From positions 62,001-126,000 of the forward strand of contig NZ_VSJK01000008.1 of assembly GCF_008085915.1 (NCBI RefSeq): a stretch of 64,000 bases of DNA, written 5' to 3'. Below the pieces are notes generated by a model. That model saw only the letters and a program-made list of their open reading frames with translations, did no database searches and was not told the DNA's origin. This DNA comes from Oceaniovalibus sp. ACAM 378. Its GTDB lineage: Bacteria > Pseudomonadota > Alphaproteobacteria > Rhodobacterales > Rhodobacteraceae. Shown here in pieces: positions 25,253 to 34,794 of this stretch (positions are counted from its first letter, which is position 1; each line of letters starts with the position of its first letter). The translations under genes were made by a program, and so were the position numbers.

Positions 25253-27229
25253 GTGAATCGAGACGTTGAACAAGGCTCGCCCCAGCCGCTGCTGCGCGAC
25301 CGCTCGGTCGTCCTGTCGCTGATTACTGTTCTGGGAATGATTTTGGGCATGGCCGGGATGTGGTGGCCGGGTGACGGGCTTTCAGCCCTTGCCTATCCGG
25401 CTCTGGCGACCGTGTATCTTGCCGGGGGACTGCCCGCGGCGTGGCGTGCCGGGACGGAGCTTTGGCAGGATCACGTCCTTGATATCGATCTGTTGATGGT
25501 GGTTGCCGCCGTGGCAGCCGCTGCTGTCGGGGCGCCGCTTGAGGGGGCGGTTCTGTTGACGTTGTTCAGCGTTGCCGGCACGTTGGAGGAACGTGCGCTT
25601 GGCCGTGCGCGTCATGCGATTGAGGCGCTGATGGCGCTGCGCCCCGAGACCGCGCTGCGCAAGACCGCGTCGGGATCGGTAGAAGAGGTCGCGGCCGCAG
25701 CGTTGGAGGTGGGTGACATCGTGGTGCTGCGCCCGGGCGCGCGGGTGCCAACCGATGGCACGATTGCTCTGGGGCGCGGCGGGCTTGACGAGGCCAACAT
25801 CACCGGTGAATCCATGCCGGTCTCAAAAGGTCCGGGCGAGCCGGTTTTTGAGGCGACGGTAAACCTCGACGGGGTGCTGGACGTCACGGTGACCCGCACG
25901 GTCGGCGAAAGCACCATTGCCCGGATGATCCAGCTGGTGACCGAGGCTCATGCGGCCAAGGCCCCGTCAGAGCGTTTCAGCGAATGGTTTGGCCAGCGCT
26001 ATACCGTCGCCGTCCTGATCGGGGCGGCGCTTGCCTTTGCCGCGTTCTACTGGCTGGGCGGCGATTGGAAACACGCGCTTTACAAGGCGGCAACGCTGCT
26101 GGTTGCAGCCAGCCCCTGCGCCATCGTCATTTCGGTTCCCGCAGCGATCCTGTCGGCGCTGTCCGCCGCGGCGCGCGGGGGGGTGTTGTTCAAGGGCGGC
26201 GCGGCGCTTGAGACGCTTGCGGCGGTTGATACCTTCGCCTTCGACAAGACCGGGACGCTGACCAAAGGTCAGGCCGCGGTGACGCAGATCGTTGCGCTCG
26301 ACAATGACGAGGCGGGGTTCCTGTCATTGCTCTCCGGGCTCGAGGCGCATTCCGAACACCACGTCGCCACGGCGATCCGGCGTGAGGCCGCCAAACGCGG
26401 GTTTGATCCGACCGAGGTGAGCGAGGTCAGCGCCCGTCCGGGCATCGGCATCACCGGCCATGACGCTCTGGGTCCGGTCTGGGCTGGAAATCCCTATCTG
26501 GCCAAAGCGATGGGTGCGCCCGTGGACGCCCCCCGCCTGCAGGTTCTGGCCGAGGGTGCAGATACGGTGATCTATCTGGGGCGCGGCGCCGAGGTGCTGG
26601 GTGCGGTCAGCGTGGCGGACGAGCTTCGGCCCAGCTCTGCGTCGGCGCTGGCCGCCCTGCGTGCCAGCGGTGTGCGCCGGATCGTGATGATGACCGGCGA
26701 CAGGCGACCGGTGGCGTTGCGCATCGGTGCCGAGCTTGGCCTTTCCCCCGACGAGATCCACGCCGAAATGCTGCCTCAAGACAAGGTGAAGGCGGTCGCA
26801 CAGCTGGCCGAGACCGGCAAGGTGGCCTTTGTCGGTGACGGCGTGAACGATGCGGCGGCGCTTGCGCGGGCCGACATCGGTATCGCAATGGGGGCCGCAG
26901 GCTCGGAGGTCGCGCTGCAGGCGGCTGACGTGGCGCTGTTGTCCGAGGACATGCGGCAGCTTGCCGATGCACACCGCCTTGCCCGTCGTGCGGCAGGGAT
27001 CATCCGCCAGAACCTGATTTTTGCCATCGGTGTGATGCTGGTGTTGGTCATCGCCGGGCTGTTCTTTGATCTGCCACTGCCGCTGGCGGTCGTCGGCCAT
27101 GAAGGCGGCACGGTGCTGGTGGTGCTGAATGGGCTTCGCTTGCTCTCAAACCCCGCCCGCCCGGTGAAGCGGGACGCTGCATCTCGCGAGTCACAGGGTT
27201 TCGCGAGGTGGTTTGGCACGGCGAAGTGA
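25253..27229 (+). CDS. P1B-4-type heavy metal ATPase (Co/Fe/Ni efflux class)
   Basis: A 658-residue P-type ATPase without an N-terminal metal-binding domain; it starts almost directly with membrane helices. The actuator has TGES, the membrane metal site is SPC (about residue 287) in place of CPC, the phosphorylation site is DKTGTLT (about 330), and MTGD and VGDGVNDAAAL are present. HEGGT (about 616) in the last helix pair together with SPC defines subgroup P1B-4, whose members export cobalt, iron or nickel (CoaT, CtpD, PfeT, Nia). This argues against ZntA-type zinc/cadmium transport. Start is GTG 25253 with GGAGAG upstream. Confidence 0.9.
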   Translation: MNRDVEQGSPQPLLRDRSVVLSLITVLGMILGMAGMWWPGDGLSALAYPALATVYLAGGLPAAWRAGTELWQDHVLDIDLLMVVAAVAAAAVGAPLEGAVLLTLFSVAGTLEERALGRARHAIEALMALRPETALRKTASGSVEEVAAAALEVGDIVVLRPGARVPTDGTIALGRGGLDEANITGESMPVSKGPGEPVFEATVNLDGVLDVTVTRTVGESTIARMIQLVTEAHAAKAPSERFSEWFGQRYTVAVLIGAALAFAAFYWLGGDWKHALYKAATLLVAASPCAIVISVPAAILSALSAAARGGVLFKGGAALETLAAVDTFAFDKTGTLTKGQAAVTQIVALDNDEAGFLSLLSGLEAHSEHHVATAIRREAAKRGFDPTEVSEVSARPGIGITGHDALGPVWAGNPYLAKAMGAPVDAPRLQVLAEGADTVIYLGRGAEVLGAVSVADELRPSSASALAALRASGVRRIVMMTGDRRPVALRIGAELGLSPDEIHAEMLPQDKVKAVAQLAETGKVAFVGDGVNDAAALARADIGIAMGAAGSEVALQAADVALLSEDMRQLADAHRLARRAAGIIRQNLIFAIGVMLVLVIAGLFFDLPLPLAVVGHEGGTVLVVLNGLRLLSNPARPVKRDAASRESQGFARWFGTAK

Positions 27230-27253
27230 CCGGTTGCGGAAAGTGGGCTTGCC

Positions 27254-27901
27254 ATGACGGATTTGAAAGAGAGGCAGGAATGGGACGAGGTTCTCGGGTT
27301 CTGGTTTCCTGAGGGGCGTTCGTTGGATGTTGATCCGCAGGCGCACCGTGCGCATTGGCACTGGAGGATGCAGGGCGGCGCGGATGATCAGATCACGGCG
27401 GATTATTCACAACTCACTGAAAGGGCGGCGCAGGGTGACCTTGATCACTGGGCGATTGATCCGCACGGAAGACTGGCGCTGATCATCATCCTTGATCAGT
27501 TTTCCCGCTCTGTCTGGCGGGATGATGCGCGCGCCTATGCGCAAGACCCGTCCGCGTTGGCGCTTGTGACAGAGGGCTTATCGAACGGTCATTTTTCCGC
27601 TTTGGCGACTCCGTGGTTCCAGATTGTGTATGGCCTGCCACTGGGCCATTGCGAAGGCCCGGACCATCTGCAGCGTCTCGACCGGTTGATCCATCTGCGG
27701 CAAGAAATAGCTGAAACCGCACCGATCCCCCTGCGGCCAATCTATCTCTCTTTGGTCAATCAAGCCCACGACGTTCGAAAAATCATTGCCACATTCGGTC
27801 GCCACCCCCACCGCAATGAAGTTCTGAACCGCAGTTCGACCGCAGCCGAGCAAGTATACCTCGCCAAAGGCCAGTTTCCGCACATGAGAGCATTTCAGTA
27901 A
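27254..27901 (+). CDS. DUF924 family protein
   Basis: A 215-residue soluble, helix-rich protein of the DUF924 (TPR-like) family. Family blocks are VLGFWFPEG, RLALIIILDQFSRSVWR, PWFQIVYGLPLGHCE and FGRHPHRNEVLNRSSTAAE. The biochemical function is unknown. It starts 24 bases after the metal ATPase and may be cotranscribed, although DUF924 genes are widely scattered and a functional link is not implied. Confidence 0.88.
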   Translation: MTDLKERQEWDEVLGFWFPEGRSLDVDPQAHRAHWHWRMQGGADDQITADYSQLTERAAQGDLDHWAIDPHGRLALIIILDQFSRSVWRDDARAYAQDPSALALVTEGLSNGHFSALATPWFQIVYGLPLGHCEGPDHLQRLDRLIHLRQEIAETAPIPLRPIYLSLVNQAHDVRKIIATFGRHPHRNEVLNRSSTAAEQVYLAKGQFPHMRAFQ

Positions 27902-28276
27902 CCGCCTGATGCAAATTGTTGCCCATGGGCAAGCACCGCCAAGTATCTGGCGTTCATCGCTTATCCTCAAACCGGTGAACAAATCACCGTATCACGGCCT
28001 TGCGCGACGACCTGCGGCATCCAACCGGTCAGAATGAAATCGAGGCTCCGGCCAATCCATCGATCGCAGGGGGATCGTCCGTTGCGGCGTCACCGTCATT
28101 GATGGGGAGCGTTCATCACCTCGATTCAGGTTGCGGTTCTGGTCACCTTTACATCGACCGTTTCGGCGGTGTTCGCCGATCTTGCGCTGCGTCGGTCATC
28201 GGGGCTGCGGCACTGTAGCGGGTTGCAAGGGGGCGCTCCGGGTGGTCGGTTGCGCGCAGAATAGACTGCAAAGATT
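27902..28276. other. Intergenic region upstream of cydD
   Basis: These 375 bases carry no recognisable gene. A perfect inverted repeat CGGTGA-ACAAA-TCACCG lies at 27973-27989, which may be an operator or weak terminator. A stretch near 28110-28200 can be read as a short hydrophobic plus-strand peptide (SIQVAVLVTFTSTVSAVFAD) without start or ribosome site, possibly a scar. The cyd promoter should be at the 3' end; no convincing FNR/FixK box (TTGAT-N4-ATCAA) is seen. Confidence 0.4.
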
Positions 28277-29947
28277 ATGGCAATGACCACAACCCAGCGC
28301 CAAGAGAACCCGACTGCACGGCAGCGTGCGCAAGCGCGCATCATAATGCCCGTTGCGCGGCCTTTGCGCATTGCGGGCGCGTTGTCGGTCATCGCTGGTT
28401 TGATTTGGCCGTTTCAGGCGGCGGCGTTGGCTTGGGCTATTTCGGGTTGGGTGGCGGGCCACATGGATCGCACCGGTATCGCGGCTCTGGTCTTTGTCTT
28501 CGGCGGTGTCTTGCGTGCCGGGCTCGACCACCTTGCCGGCGGCTATTTGTTCGAGGCGGCTGACCAGACGATCTCCCGCGAACGTGCCGCGCTGATCGGG
28601 CGTGAGGCACGCGCGCGTGCGAACGCGAGTTCGGCCGAGGTGGCGGCGCTGATCGTGCAAAAGCTGCCTTTGCTTCAGCCTTGGATCACTCGCTATCACG
28701 TCGCCATGGTGCGGGTTTCGGTGCTGCCCGCTGTCCTGCTGGCTTTGACTTTTTGGTATTCATGGGTGGCAGGTTTGGTCCTGCTGGTGGCGGGGCCGCT
28801 GATCCCGGTGTTCATGGCGCTTGTCGGCAAGGCGGCAGAAGACGAGTCGCGCCGCCAGATGGACGAGATCGGGTCGATGAATGCGATGCTGATGGACCGG
28901 CTGTCGGCGATGCTGGACATCCGGCTGTTGGGGGCGGCAGAGCGTGCGGCGGCGGATTTCGGCGGCCGGGCCGAAGCGTTGCGCATCCGCACGATGGCGG
29001 TGCTGCGGATCGCGTTTCTGTCCTCGACGGTGTTGGAGTTCTTCAGCGCCGTCGGTGTCGCGATGGTCGCCGTGTTCGTCGGATTTACGCTTTTGGGCGC
29101 GATCCGGTTCGGCAGTTGGGGCACGCCGCTTGGACTGGACGCGGGTATATTTCTTTTGCTGATCGCACCGGAGTTCTTTCAGCCGTTCCGCGATCTGGCC
29201 GCAGCTTGGCATGACCGTGCCGCCGGATTGTCCGTGGTGGCGGATCTGGACGCGCTGGACGCCGCCGACAGGGTCGCTTTTGTCGGACTTGCCGAGGCTG
29301 CATCCCCGATGACCGGGCCCCTTGCGCTTGCGCTGTCCGGTACGGTCGTCGCGCTGCCGGGGCGCAAGGTTGTGCTGCCCGATCTGCGGTTGCGGGCCCC
29401 GGAGACGCTGGCGCTGACCGGGCCAAGTGGTGCGGGCAAAAGCACCGCGCTGGCCGCCATCGCGGGGCTGGTTCCACTGTCGGCGGGGGCCATTTCCGTT
29501 TGCGGTCACTCGCTGGATCACAGCACCGCAGATGCCTGGCGGGCGCGCATCACCCTGATCCCGCAAGCGCCGCATTTTCCCGATCAGACATTGCGCGATT
29601 GGCTTGACCCCGATGGCGGCGGCACCGACCCATGGCCCGCCCTGCGACAAGCCGAGGCCGCGGGGATTGTGCAGCGCCTGCGCGCCGGGCTGGACACACG
29701 GCTGGGCGAGTCCGGCGGCGGTGTGTCGGGCGGCGAGGCGCGGCGGCTGATGATCGCCCGCGCCATCCTGAGCGGGCGCGAATTGATCCTTGCCGACGAG
29801 CCGACAGCGGATCTTGACCCCGAAACCGCAGCGCAGGTTATTCGCGCGCTGGTCCGGCTGAAGGACGACGGGCATAGCCTGATCGTCGCAACCCACGACC
29901 CAGTGCTGGCCGCAGCGATGGACCGTTCCATCGAGGTTCGGGCATGA
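28277..29947 (+). CDS. cydD: Cytochrome bd assembly ABC transporter, CydD subunit
   Basis: A 556-residue ABC half-transporter: six membrane helices in the first 320 residues, then an ATPase domain with Walker A GPSGAGKST, signature VSGGEARR and Walker B LILADEPT. CydDC exports cysteine or glutathione, or supplies haem, to the periplasm and is required for cytochrome bd assembly. Start at 28277 (a second in-frame ATG is at 28283). The stop overlaps cydC by ATGA. The two genes precede cydAB, confirming the role. Confidence 0.92.
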   Translation: MAMTTTQRQENPTARQRAQARIIMPVARPLRIAGALSVIAGLIWPFQAAALAWAISGWVAGHMDRTGIAALVFVFGGVLRAGLDHLAGGYLFEAADQTISRERAALIGREARARANASSAEVAALIVQKLPLLQPWITRYHVAMVRVSVLPAVLLALTFWYSWVAGLVLLVAGPLIPVFMALVGKAAEDESRRQMDEIGSMNAMLMDRLSAMLDIRLLGAAERAAADFGGRAEALRIRTMAVLRIAFLSSTVLEFFSAVGVAMVAVFVGFTLLGAIRFGSWGTPLGLDAGIFLLLIAPEFFQPFRDLAAAWHDRAAGLSVVADLDALDAADRVAFVGLAEAASPMTGPLALALSGTVVALPGRKVVLPDLRLRAPETLALTGPSGAGKSTALAAIAGLVPLSAGAISVCGHSLDHSTADAWRARITLIPQAPHFPDQTLRDWLDPDGGGTDPWPALRQAEAAGIVQRLRAGLDTRLGESGGGVSGGEARRLMIARAILSGRELILADEPTADLDPETAAQVIRALVRLKDDGHSLIVATHDPVLAAAMDRSIEVRA

Positions 29948-31578
29948 GGGCGCTTGTTCCGATCATTCGGTTGCTTCTGACAGCGGCACCCTGGGCGATG
30001 GCGCGAGGGGCGGCGCTTACGGTGATCGTTTTGCTGATGGGCGCGGCGCTGCTGGGCCTGTCTGGTTGGTTCATCACCGCGACAGGGATCGCTGGCCTTG
30101 CTGGTATCGGGATCGCCTTTGACGTGTTCCGTCCATCGGCAGGGGTGCGGTTTCTGGCGCTTGGCCGAACGGCGGCGCGCTATGGTGAACGAATCCTGAC
30201 CCATGACGCGACGCTGCGCGCGCTGGCTGCGCTGCGGGTGACGCTGCTGCGCCGGCAATCCCGGTTGGGCGACCGTGAGCTGGCCAGCCTGCGCAGTGAG
30301 GCGGTGCTGACGCGGATCGTGTCGGATGTGGATGCGCTTGACGGGGTTTTGCTGCGGCTCGTGCTGCCCCTATCGGCGGCGTTCGTCACCCATGCGGTTG
30401 TCTTTCTGGCACTTGGCTGGCTGGCGGGATGGCCGGTCGCATGGGCCATTCTGGGCGGTTATGCCCCCGTTGCGGCGATTATCCTTTGGCATCTGGCGCG
30501 GCGCAGTATCCGGCCCTCGGACGAAGTCGAGGCGCAGGACCAGAGGCTGCGGCATGGCGTTATCGACATGATCCGCAATCGCCAATCGCTGATCCTTGGC
30601 GCGATGCTTGCCCCGCGCGAGGCGGAGTTGTTGGCGATTGATGCGCAGTCCCGCAAGGCCGCGCGGGCGCTGGACCGGGTCGACCGCAATGCAGGTGCGG
30701 CGCTGTCTGCGCTGGTTGCCGCGACTGCGGCTCTGGCGCTGATGGTTGGCGGTTGGTTGGTTGCGCGCGATATGGCAGGGCCCGCAATTGGCGCCATCGG
30801 TGTCTTTGTCGCGCTGGCGTTGGCTGAAACGTTGCTGCCGCTGCGGCGCGGTTTTTCCGATTACGGCAGGATGATCGGTGCTGCCCGGCGCATCGGGACG
30901 GACACAAAGCCACAGCCCTCAGGTTGCCAGGAGGTCGGTCTGGCGGGCACGCCCGTTCTGACCCTTAGCCAGCGCGGACTGAGCATTGAACTGGAGGCCG
31001 GAGACGCCGTTGCCCTGACCGGGCCCAGCGGCAGCGGCAAGACGAGCCTGCTGATGCAGATTGCCGGGCTTGCTGACAACGACGGGATCAGCATTCTTGG
31101 CCGCCCTCCTGCCCACTGGGCGGACGCGGCGCTGCGAAAGGTTGTCACGATGGTGCCACAACGCAGCGCGCTGATTGCCGGAACGATCCGCGAGAACCTT
31201 TCTTTGGCGGGCGAAGTCGAAGATGCCGGGATGTGGCGCGCTTTGGATGCGGTGGCGCTGGGCGATGTGATCCGCGAACGCGGCGGGCTGGACGCCCGGC
31301 TGAATGAGGGCGGCGCAGGGCTTTCCGGTGGACAGGCACGGCGGCTGTCCTTGGCGCGGGCGGTCCTGAAATCTCCTCGGCTTTTGCTGCTGGACGAACC
31401 GACCGAAGGCTTGGACGCCGACACGGCCAATCGGGTGCTTTGGGGACTGCGCAACGCACTGCCTGAGGCGGCAATCATCGCGACCCTGCACCGAAGCGCC
31501 AATCATCCGCTGTTTACCCGGCAACTTTCGTTGCAAAATGACGAAGTCACCAACCTCCGATTGGATTTGCAGGTATGA
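29944..31578 (+). CDS. cydC: Cytochrome bd assembly ABC transporter, CydC subunit
   Basis: A 544-residue partner half-transporter of CydD. The membrane domain spans about residues 1-310, with the CydC-like GLSGWFITATGIAGL and PSAGVRFLALGRTAARYGERI segments. The ATPase domain has Walker A GPSGSGKTS, signature LSGGQARR and Walker B LLLLDEPTEGLD. Starts within cydD. The gap to cydA is 73 bases without a terminator, so cydDCABX is probably one operon. Confidence 0.92.
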   Translation: MRALVPIIRLLLTAAPWAMARGAALTVIVLLMGAALLGLSGWFITATGIAGLAGIGIAFDVFRPSAGVRFLALGRTAARYGERILTHDATLRALAALRVTLLRRQSRLGDRELASLRSEAVLTRIVSDVDALDGVLLRLVLPLSAAFVTHAVVFLALGWLAGWPVAWAILGGYAPVAAIILWHLARRSIRPSDEVEAQDQRLRHGVIDMIRNRQSLILGAMLAPREAELLAIDAQSRKAARALDRVDRNAGAALSALVAATAALALMVGGWLVARDMAGPAIGAIGVFVALALAETLLPLRRGFSDYGRMIGAARRIGTDTKPQPSGCQEVGLAGTPVLTLSQRGLSIELEAGDAVALTGPSGSGKTSLLMQIAGLADNDGISILGRPPAHWADAALRKVVTMVPQRSALIAGTIRENLSLAGEVEDAGMWRALDAVALGDVIRERGGLDARLNEGGAGLSGGQARRLSLARAVLKSPRLLLLDEPTEGLDADTANRVLWGLRNALPEAAIIATLHRSANHPLFTRQLSLQNDEVTNLRLDLQV

Positions 31579-31651
31579 CGGCACCAATCAACCTTCGGCT
31601 GAGTCGGCACTCCGGCCAATTCCGTTCACCCCGTCGCTAGGAGAACCGAAA

Positions 31652-33265
31652 ATGGAACTCGATATCGTCGAGCTGTCACGTCTGCAATTTGCGTCGACGG
31701 TCATGTATCACTTTCTCTTCGTGCCGCTGACATTGGGCCTGTCGGTGATCGTCGCGATCATGGAAACGGTCTATGTCATGACGGGCCGCCCGATGTGGCG
31801 GCAGATGACCAAGTTCTGGGGCATGCTCTTTGGCATCAACTTTGCACTTGGCGTGGCCACCGGCATCACGATGGAATTCCAGTTTGGCATGAACTGGTCC
31901 TATTTCAGTCACTATGTCGGCGACATCTTCGGCGCACCGCTGGCTCTTGAAGGATTGATGGCATTCTTTCTTGAGGCGACGTTTGTGGGGCTGTTCTTTT
32001 TCGGCTGGGACAAGCTGAGCAAGGTTGGCCATCTCGCCGTGACATGGCTTGTCGCGATCGGGTCAAACTTTTCCGCGCTCTGGATCCTGATCGCCAACGG
32101 CTGGATGCAGAACCCGGTCGGGGCCGAATTCAACCCTGAAACCATGCGGATGGAGCTGACCAGTTTCTATGAGGTGATGTTCAACTCGGTCGCGCAGGCA
32201 AAATTCGTCCATACCGTCTCGGCAGGGTATGTCACGGCTGCGGTTTTCGTTCTTGGCGTTTCATCCTGGTATCTGCTCAAGGGGCGCCATATCGAACTTG
32301 CCCGCCGGTCGATCACGGTTGCCGCGTCGTTTGGCCTTGCCTCGGCGTTGTCGGTGGTGCTGCTGGGCGATGAATCCGGCTATGATGTTTCGCATAACCA
32401 GAAAATGAAAATGGCCGCGATTGAGGGCATGTGGGAAACCGAACCGGCCCCCGCGCCCTTCAATCTGATCGGTTTCCCCGACATGGAAGCGCGCGAGACG
32501 CATTATGCGGTCAAGATTCCCTGGTTGATGGGCCTGATTGGCACCCGTTCGCTGACCGAGAAAATTCCCGGCATCAATGACCTTGTGGCGGAATCCGAAG
32601 ACCGCATTCGGTCGGGCATGATCGCTTATGACGCGCTCTTGACGATCCGCGAGCAACGGGCAGAAACAACGCCCGAAGTGCGCCAGACCTTTGAAGATCA
32701 CGGCGGAGACCTTGGCTATGCCTATCTTCTCAGGCGCTATCTGGACGATCCGCGCGACGCCTCCGAGACGCAGATCAAGCAGGCTGCCGAAGACACGGTG
32801 CCAAATGTCTGGCCGCTGTTCTGGGCGTTCCGGATCATGGTCGGGCTTGGTTTCAGCTTTATCGCCGTAATGGTCTATTTCTTCTGGCGGTCCAGCTTTC
32901 GCGGCCAAGTCTATCCTCGTTGGGCGCTTTGGGGGGCGGTTGCGATTATCCCGGCGCCGTGGATTGCGGCCGAACTGGGTTGGATTGTCGCCGAATACGG
33001 TCGCCAGCCCTGGACGGTGGACGGGGTGCTGCCCACGGCGATGTCGGTCAGTCACCTGTCGGTTGGCGATCTGTTGCTGACGCTGACGGGCTACATGGTC
33101 TTCTATACAGTCCTGTTCATTGTCGAGATGGGGCTGATGCTGAAATATATCCGCAAGGGGCCGACCGAGGACGTGGAAGAGACTGAAATCTGGACGGCGC
33201 GCCATGAATACCGGCTGCGCACCACTGACGGCAAAGGCCCCTTTGCCAAAACCCCGGCGGAGTAA
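31652..33265 (+). CDS. cydA: Cytochrome bd ubiquinol oxidase subunit I
   Basis: A 537-residue haem-bearing subunit. Haem ligand and quinol features are visible: the early His in MYHFLFVPLTLGLS, the His in KFVHTVSAGY, and GWIVAEYGRQPW. The loop between the sixth and seventh helices is long, placing it with the E. coli-type long-Q-loop enzymes, consistent with CydX and CydDC. ATG 31652 is preceded by AGGAGAAC. Cytochrome bd reduces oxygen with high affinity and resists sulfide, NO and cyanide better than haem-copper oxidases. Confidence 0.95.
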   Translation: MELDIVELSRLQFASTVMYHFLFVPLTLGLSVIVAIMETVYVMTGRPMWRQMTKFWGMLFGINFALGVATGITMEFQFGMNWSYFSHYVGDIFGAPLALEGLMAFFLEATFVGLFFFGWDKLSKVGHLAVTWLVAIGSNFSALWILIANGWMQNPVGAEFNPETMRMELTSFYEVMFNSVAQAKFVHTVSAGYVTAAVFVLGVSSWYLLKGRHIELARRSITVAASFGLASALSVVLLGDESGYDVSHNQKMKMAAIEGMWETEPAPAPFNLIGFPDMEARETHYAVKIPWLMGLIGTRSLTEKIPGINDLVAESEDRIRSGMIAYDALLTIREQRAETTPEVRQTFEDHGGDLGYAYLLRRYLDDPRDASETQIKQAAEDTVPNVWPLFWAFRIMVGLGFSFIAVMVYFFWRSSFRGQVYPRWALWGAVAIIPAPWIAAELGWIVAEYGRQPWTVDGVLPTAMSVSHLSVGDLLLTLTGYMVFYTVLFIVEMGLMLKYIRKGPTEDVEETEIWTARHEYRLRTTDGKGPFAKTPAE

Positions 33266-33270
33266 GTGTC

Positions 33271-34431
33271 ATGATCCTTTTTGAACTGATCTCTTACGAT
33301 GCGCTGCGGGTTATCTGGTGGCTGTTGCTCGGTGTCCTGCTGATCGGCTTTGCCCTGAGTGACGGCTTCGACATGGGGGTCGGCGTTCTGCTGCCCTTTG
33401 TGGGCAAGACGGATGTCGAGCGCCGCATCGCCATCAATACAATCGGCCCGGTCTGGGAAGGAAACCAAGTCTGGTTCATCCTTGGCGGCGGCGCGATCTT
33501 TGCCGCCTGGCCGCCGCTTTATGCGGTCAGTTTCTCGGGCTTTTACCTAGCGATGTTCCTGATCCTTGCGGCGCTGATCGTGCGTCCCGTGGCGTTCAAA
33601 TATCGCTCGAAACGTGAGGATCCGCGCTGGCGGACAACATGGGACTGGGCGCTGTTCGCCGGTGGTGCGGTGCCTGCGCTGATCTTCGGTGTTGCGGTGG
33701 GCAATGTGCTGCAAGGTGTTCCGTTTGAATTCACCCCGGAACTTTTCGCCCGTTACGAGGGCGCGTTCCACGCCAAGTTCGCGGGCCTGCTGAACCCTTT
33801 TGCCCTGCTTGCGGGTATCGTGTCTCTGGCGATGCTGACCACCCACGGCGCGGCATGGCTGTCGTTCAAGGCCGAGGGTGTTGTCGCCGCGCGCGCCCGG
33901 GCCATCGGGTCAGTCACCGGGGTTGTGACCATCGCGGGCTATGCGCTGGCCGGGCTTTGGATGGCTTTCGGGATTGAGGGCTATGCGTTGCTGGACCCCG
34001 CGGTCGCCAACGGTCCGTCCAATCCGCTTTACTCAGAAGTCGTGCGTACCGGCAGTTGGTTTTCCGCCTATGCGGTGCGTCCGTGGATCGCGCTGGCGCC
34101 TTTACTGGGCTTTTTCGGCATGGTGATGGCCGTGCTGGGTCTGCGGGCGGGGCGCGAGGGGTCGACCCTTTTGTGGTCCAAACTTGGCATTTTTGGCGCG
34201 ATTTCCTCGGTCGGGCTGACGATGTTCCCGTTCATCCTGCCGTCGTCGATTGATCCCCGCTCATCGCTGACGGTCTGGGACGCCTCATCCTCGCATCAGA
34301 CGTTATTTGTGATGCTCGTCTCGACCGCCATCTTCATGCCGATCATTCTGGCCTACACGGCTTGGGTTTATAAAGTGCTCTGGGGCAAGGTCACCGAGTC
34401 TGATGTGACCGACTCTGGCTCTGCCTACTAA
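33271..34431 (+). CDS. cydB: Cytochrome bd ubiquinol oxidase subunit II
   Basis: A 386-residue membrane protein with the CydB blocks RVIWWLLLGVLLIGFALSDGFDMG, GPVWEGNQVWFILGGGAIFAAWP, FYLAMFLILAALIVRPVAFKYR and FPFILPSSIDPRSSLTVWDASSS (shown in parts). It is the structural partner of CydA in the inner membrane. It starts five bases after the cydA stop. Confidence 0.95.
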   Translation: MILFELISYDALRVIWWLLLGVLLIGFALSDGFDMGVGVLLPFVGKTDVERRIAINTIGPVWEGNQVWFILGGGAIFAAWPPLYAVSFSGFYLAMFLILAALIVRPVAFKYRSKREDPRWRTTWDWALFAGGAVPALIFGVAVGNVLQGVPFEFTPELFARYEGAFHAKFAGLLNPFALLAGIVSLAMLTTHGAAWLSFKAEGVVAARARAIGSVTGVVTIAGYALAGLWMAFGIEGYALLDPAVANGPSNPLYSEVVRTGSWFSAYAVRPWIALAPLLGFFGMVMAVLGLRAGREGSTLLWSKLGIFGAISSVGLTMFPFILPSSIDPRSSLTVWDASSSHQTLFVMLVSTAIFMPIILAYTAWVYKVLWGKVTESDVTDSGSAY

Positions 34432-34446
34432 TTAGAGGAATACGTC

Positions 34447-34584
34447 ATGTGGTATTTTGCCTGGATGCTTGGCCTGCCGTTGGCAGCGGTGTTTGCCGTC
34501 GTCAACGCGATGTGGCTTGAGATGCACAGCGACCGCGCCCTGTGGGAGAAAGACGACCCGGGCGCGGAAAAAGATCTGCACTGA
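34447..34584 (+). CDS. cydX: Cytochrome bd oxidase small subunit CydX
   Basis: A 45-residue peptide beginning MWYFAWMLGLPLAAV, the diagnostic CydX opening, with one helix and a charged tail ending EKDLH. CydX stabilises the haems of the CydAB complex. It lies 15 bases after cydB with AGAGGAA upstream. It is easy to overlook because of its size. Confidence 0.93.
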   Translation: MWYFAWMLGLPLAAVFAVVNAMWLEMHSDRALWEKDDPGAEKDLH

Positions 34585-34794
34585 AAATTCACAGTATCGC
34601 ACGGAAAACCCACTGGTTGCGGCTGGATCGGTGGCGATCAGAGTAACGAGTGGACAACAGGACGTCCGACAGTAGCAGGATTTTCGACCCCGGGTGATTG
34701 CTTACCCTTGCGGTGTTTGGCGGTGCTGGCGCGGTTGCAGTATCGCAAACCGCGCAGACAGCCCCGTGCTGGTCAAGAAAATGAAGGATACGAT

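Noticed and set aside
25253-27229. Assignment of the metal ATPase as a zinc/cadmium exporter (ZntA).
   Set aside because: ZntA-type enzymes have CPC in the membrane; this one has SPC and HEGGT, which define the P1B-4 group.
27973-27989. CGGTGA-ACAAA-TCACCG considered as an FNR/FixK box for cydDCABX.
   Set aside because: FNR boxes are TTGAT-N4-ATCAA; arm sequence and spacing do not fit, and it is about 290 bases from cydD.
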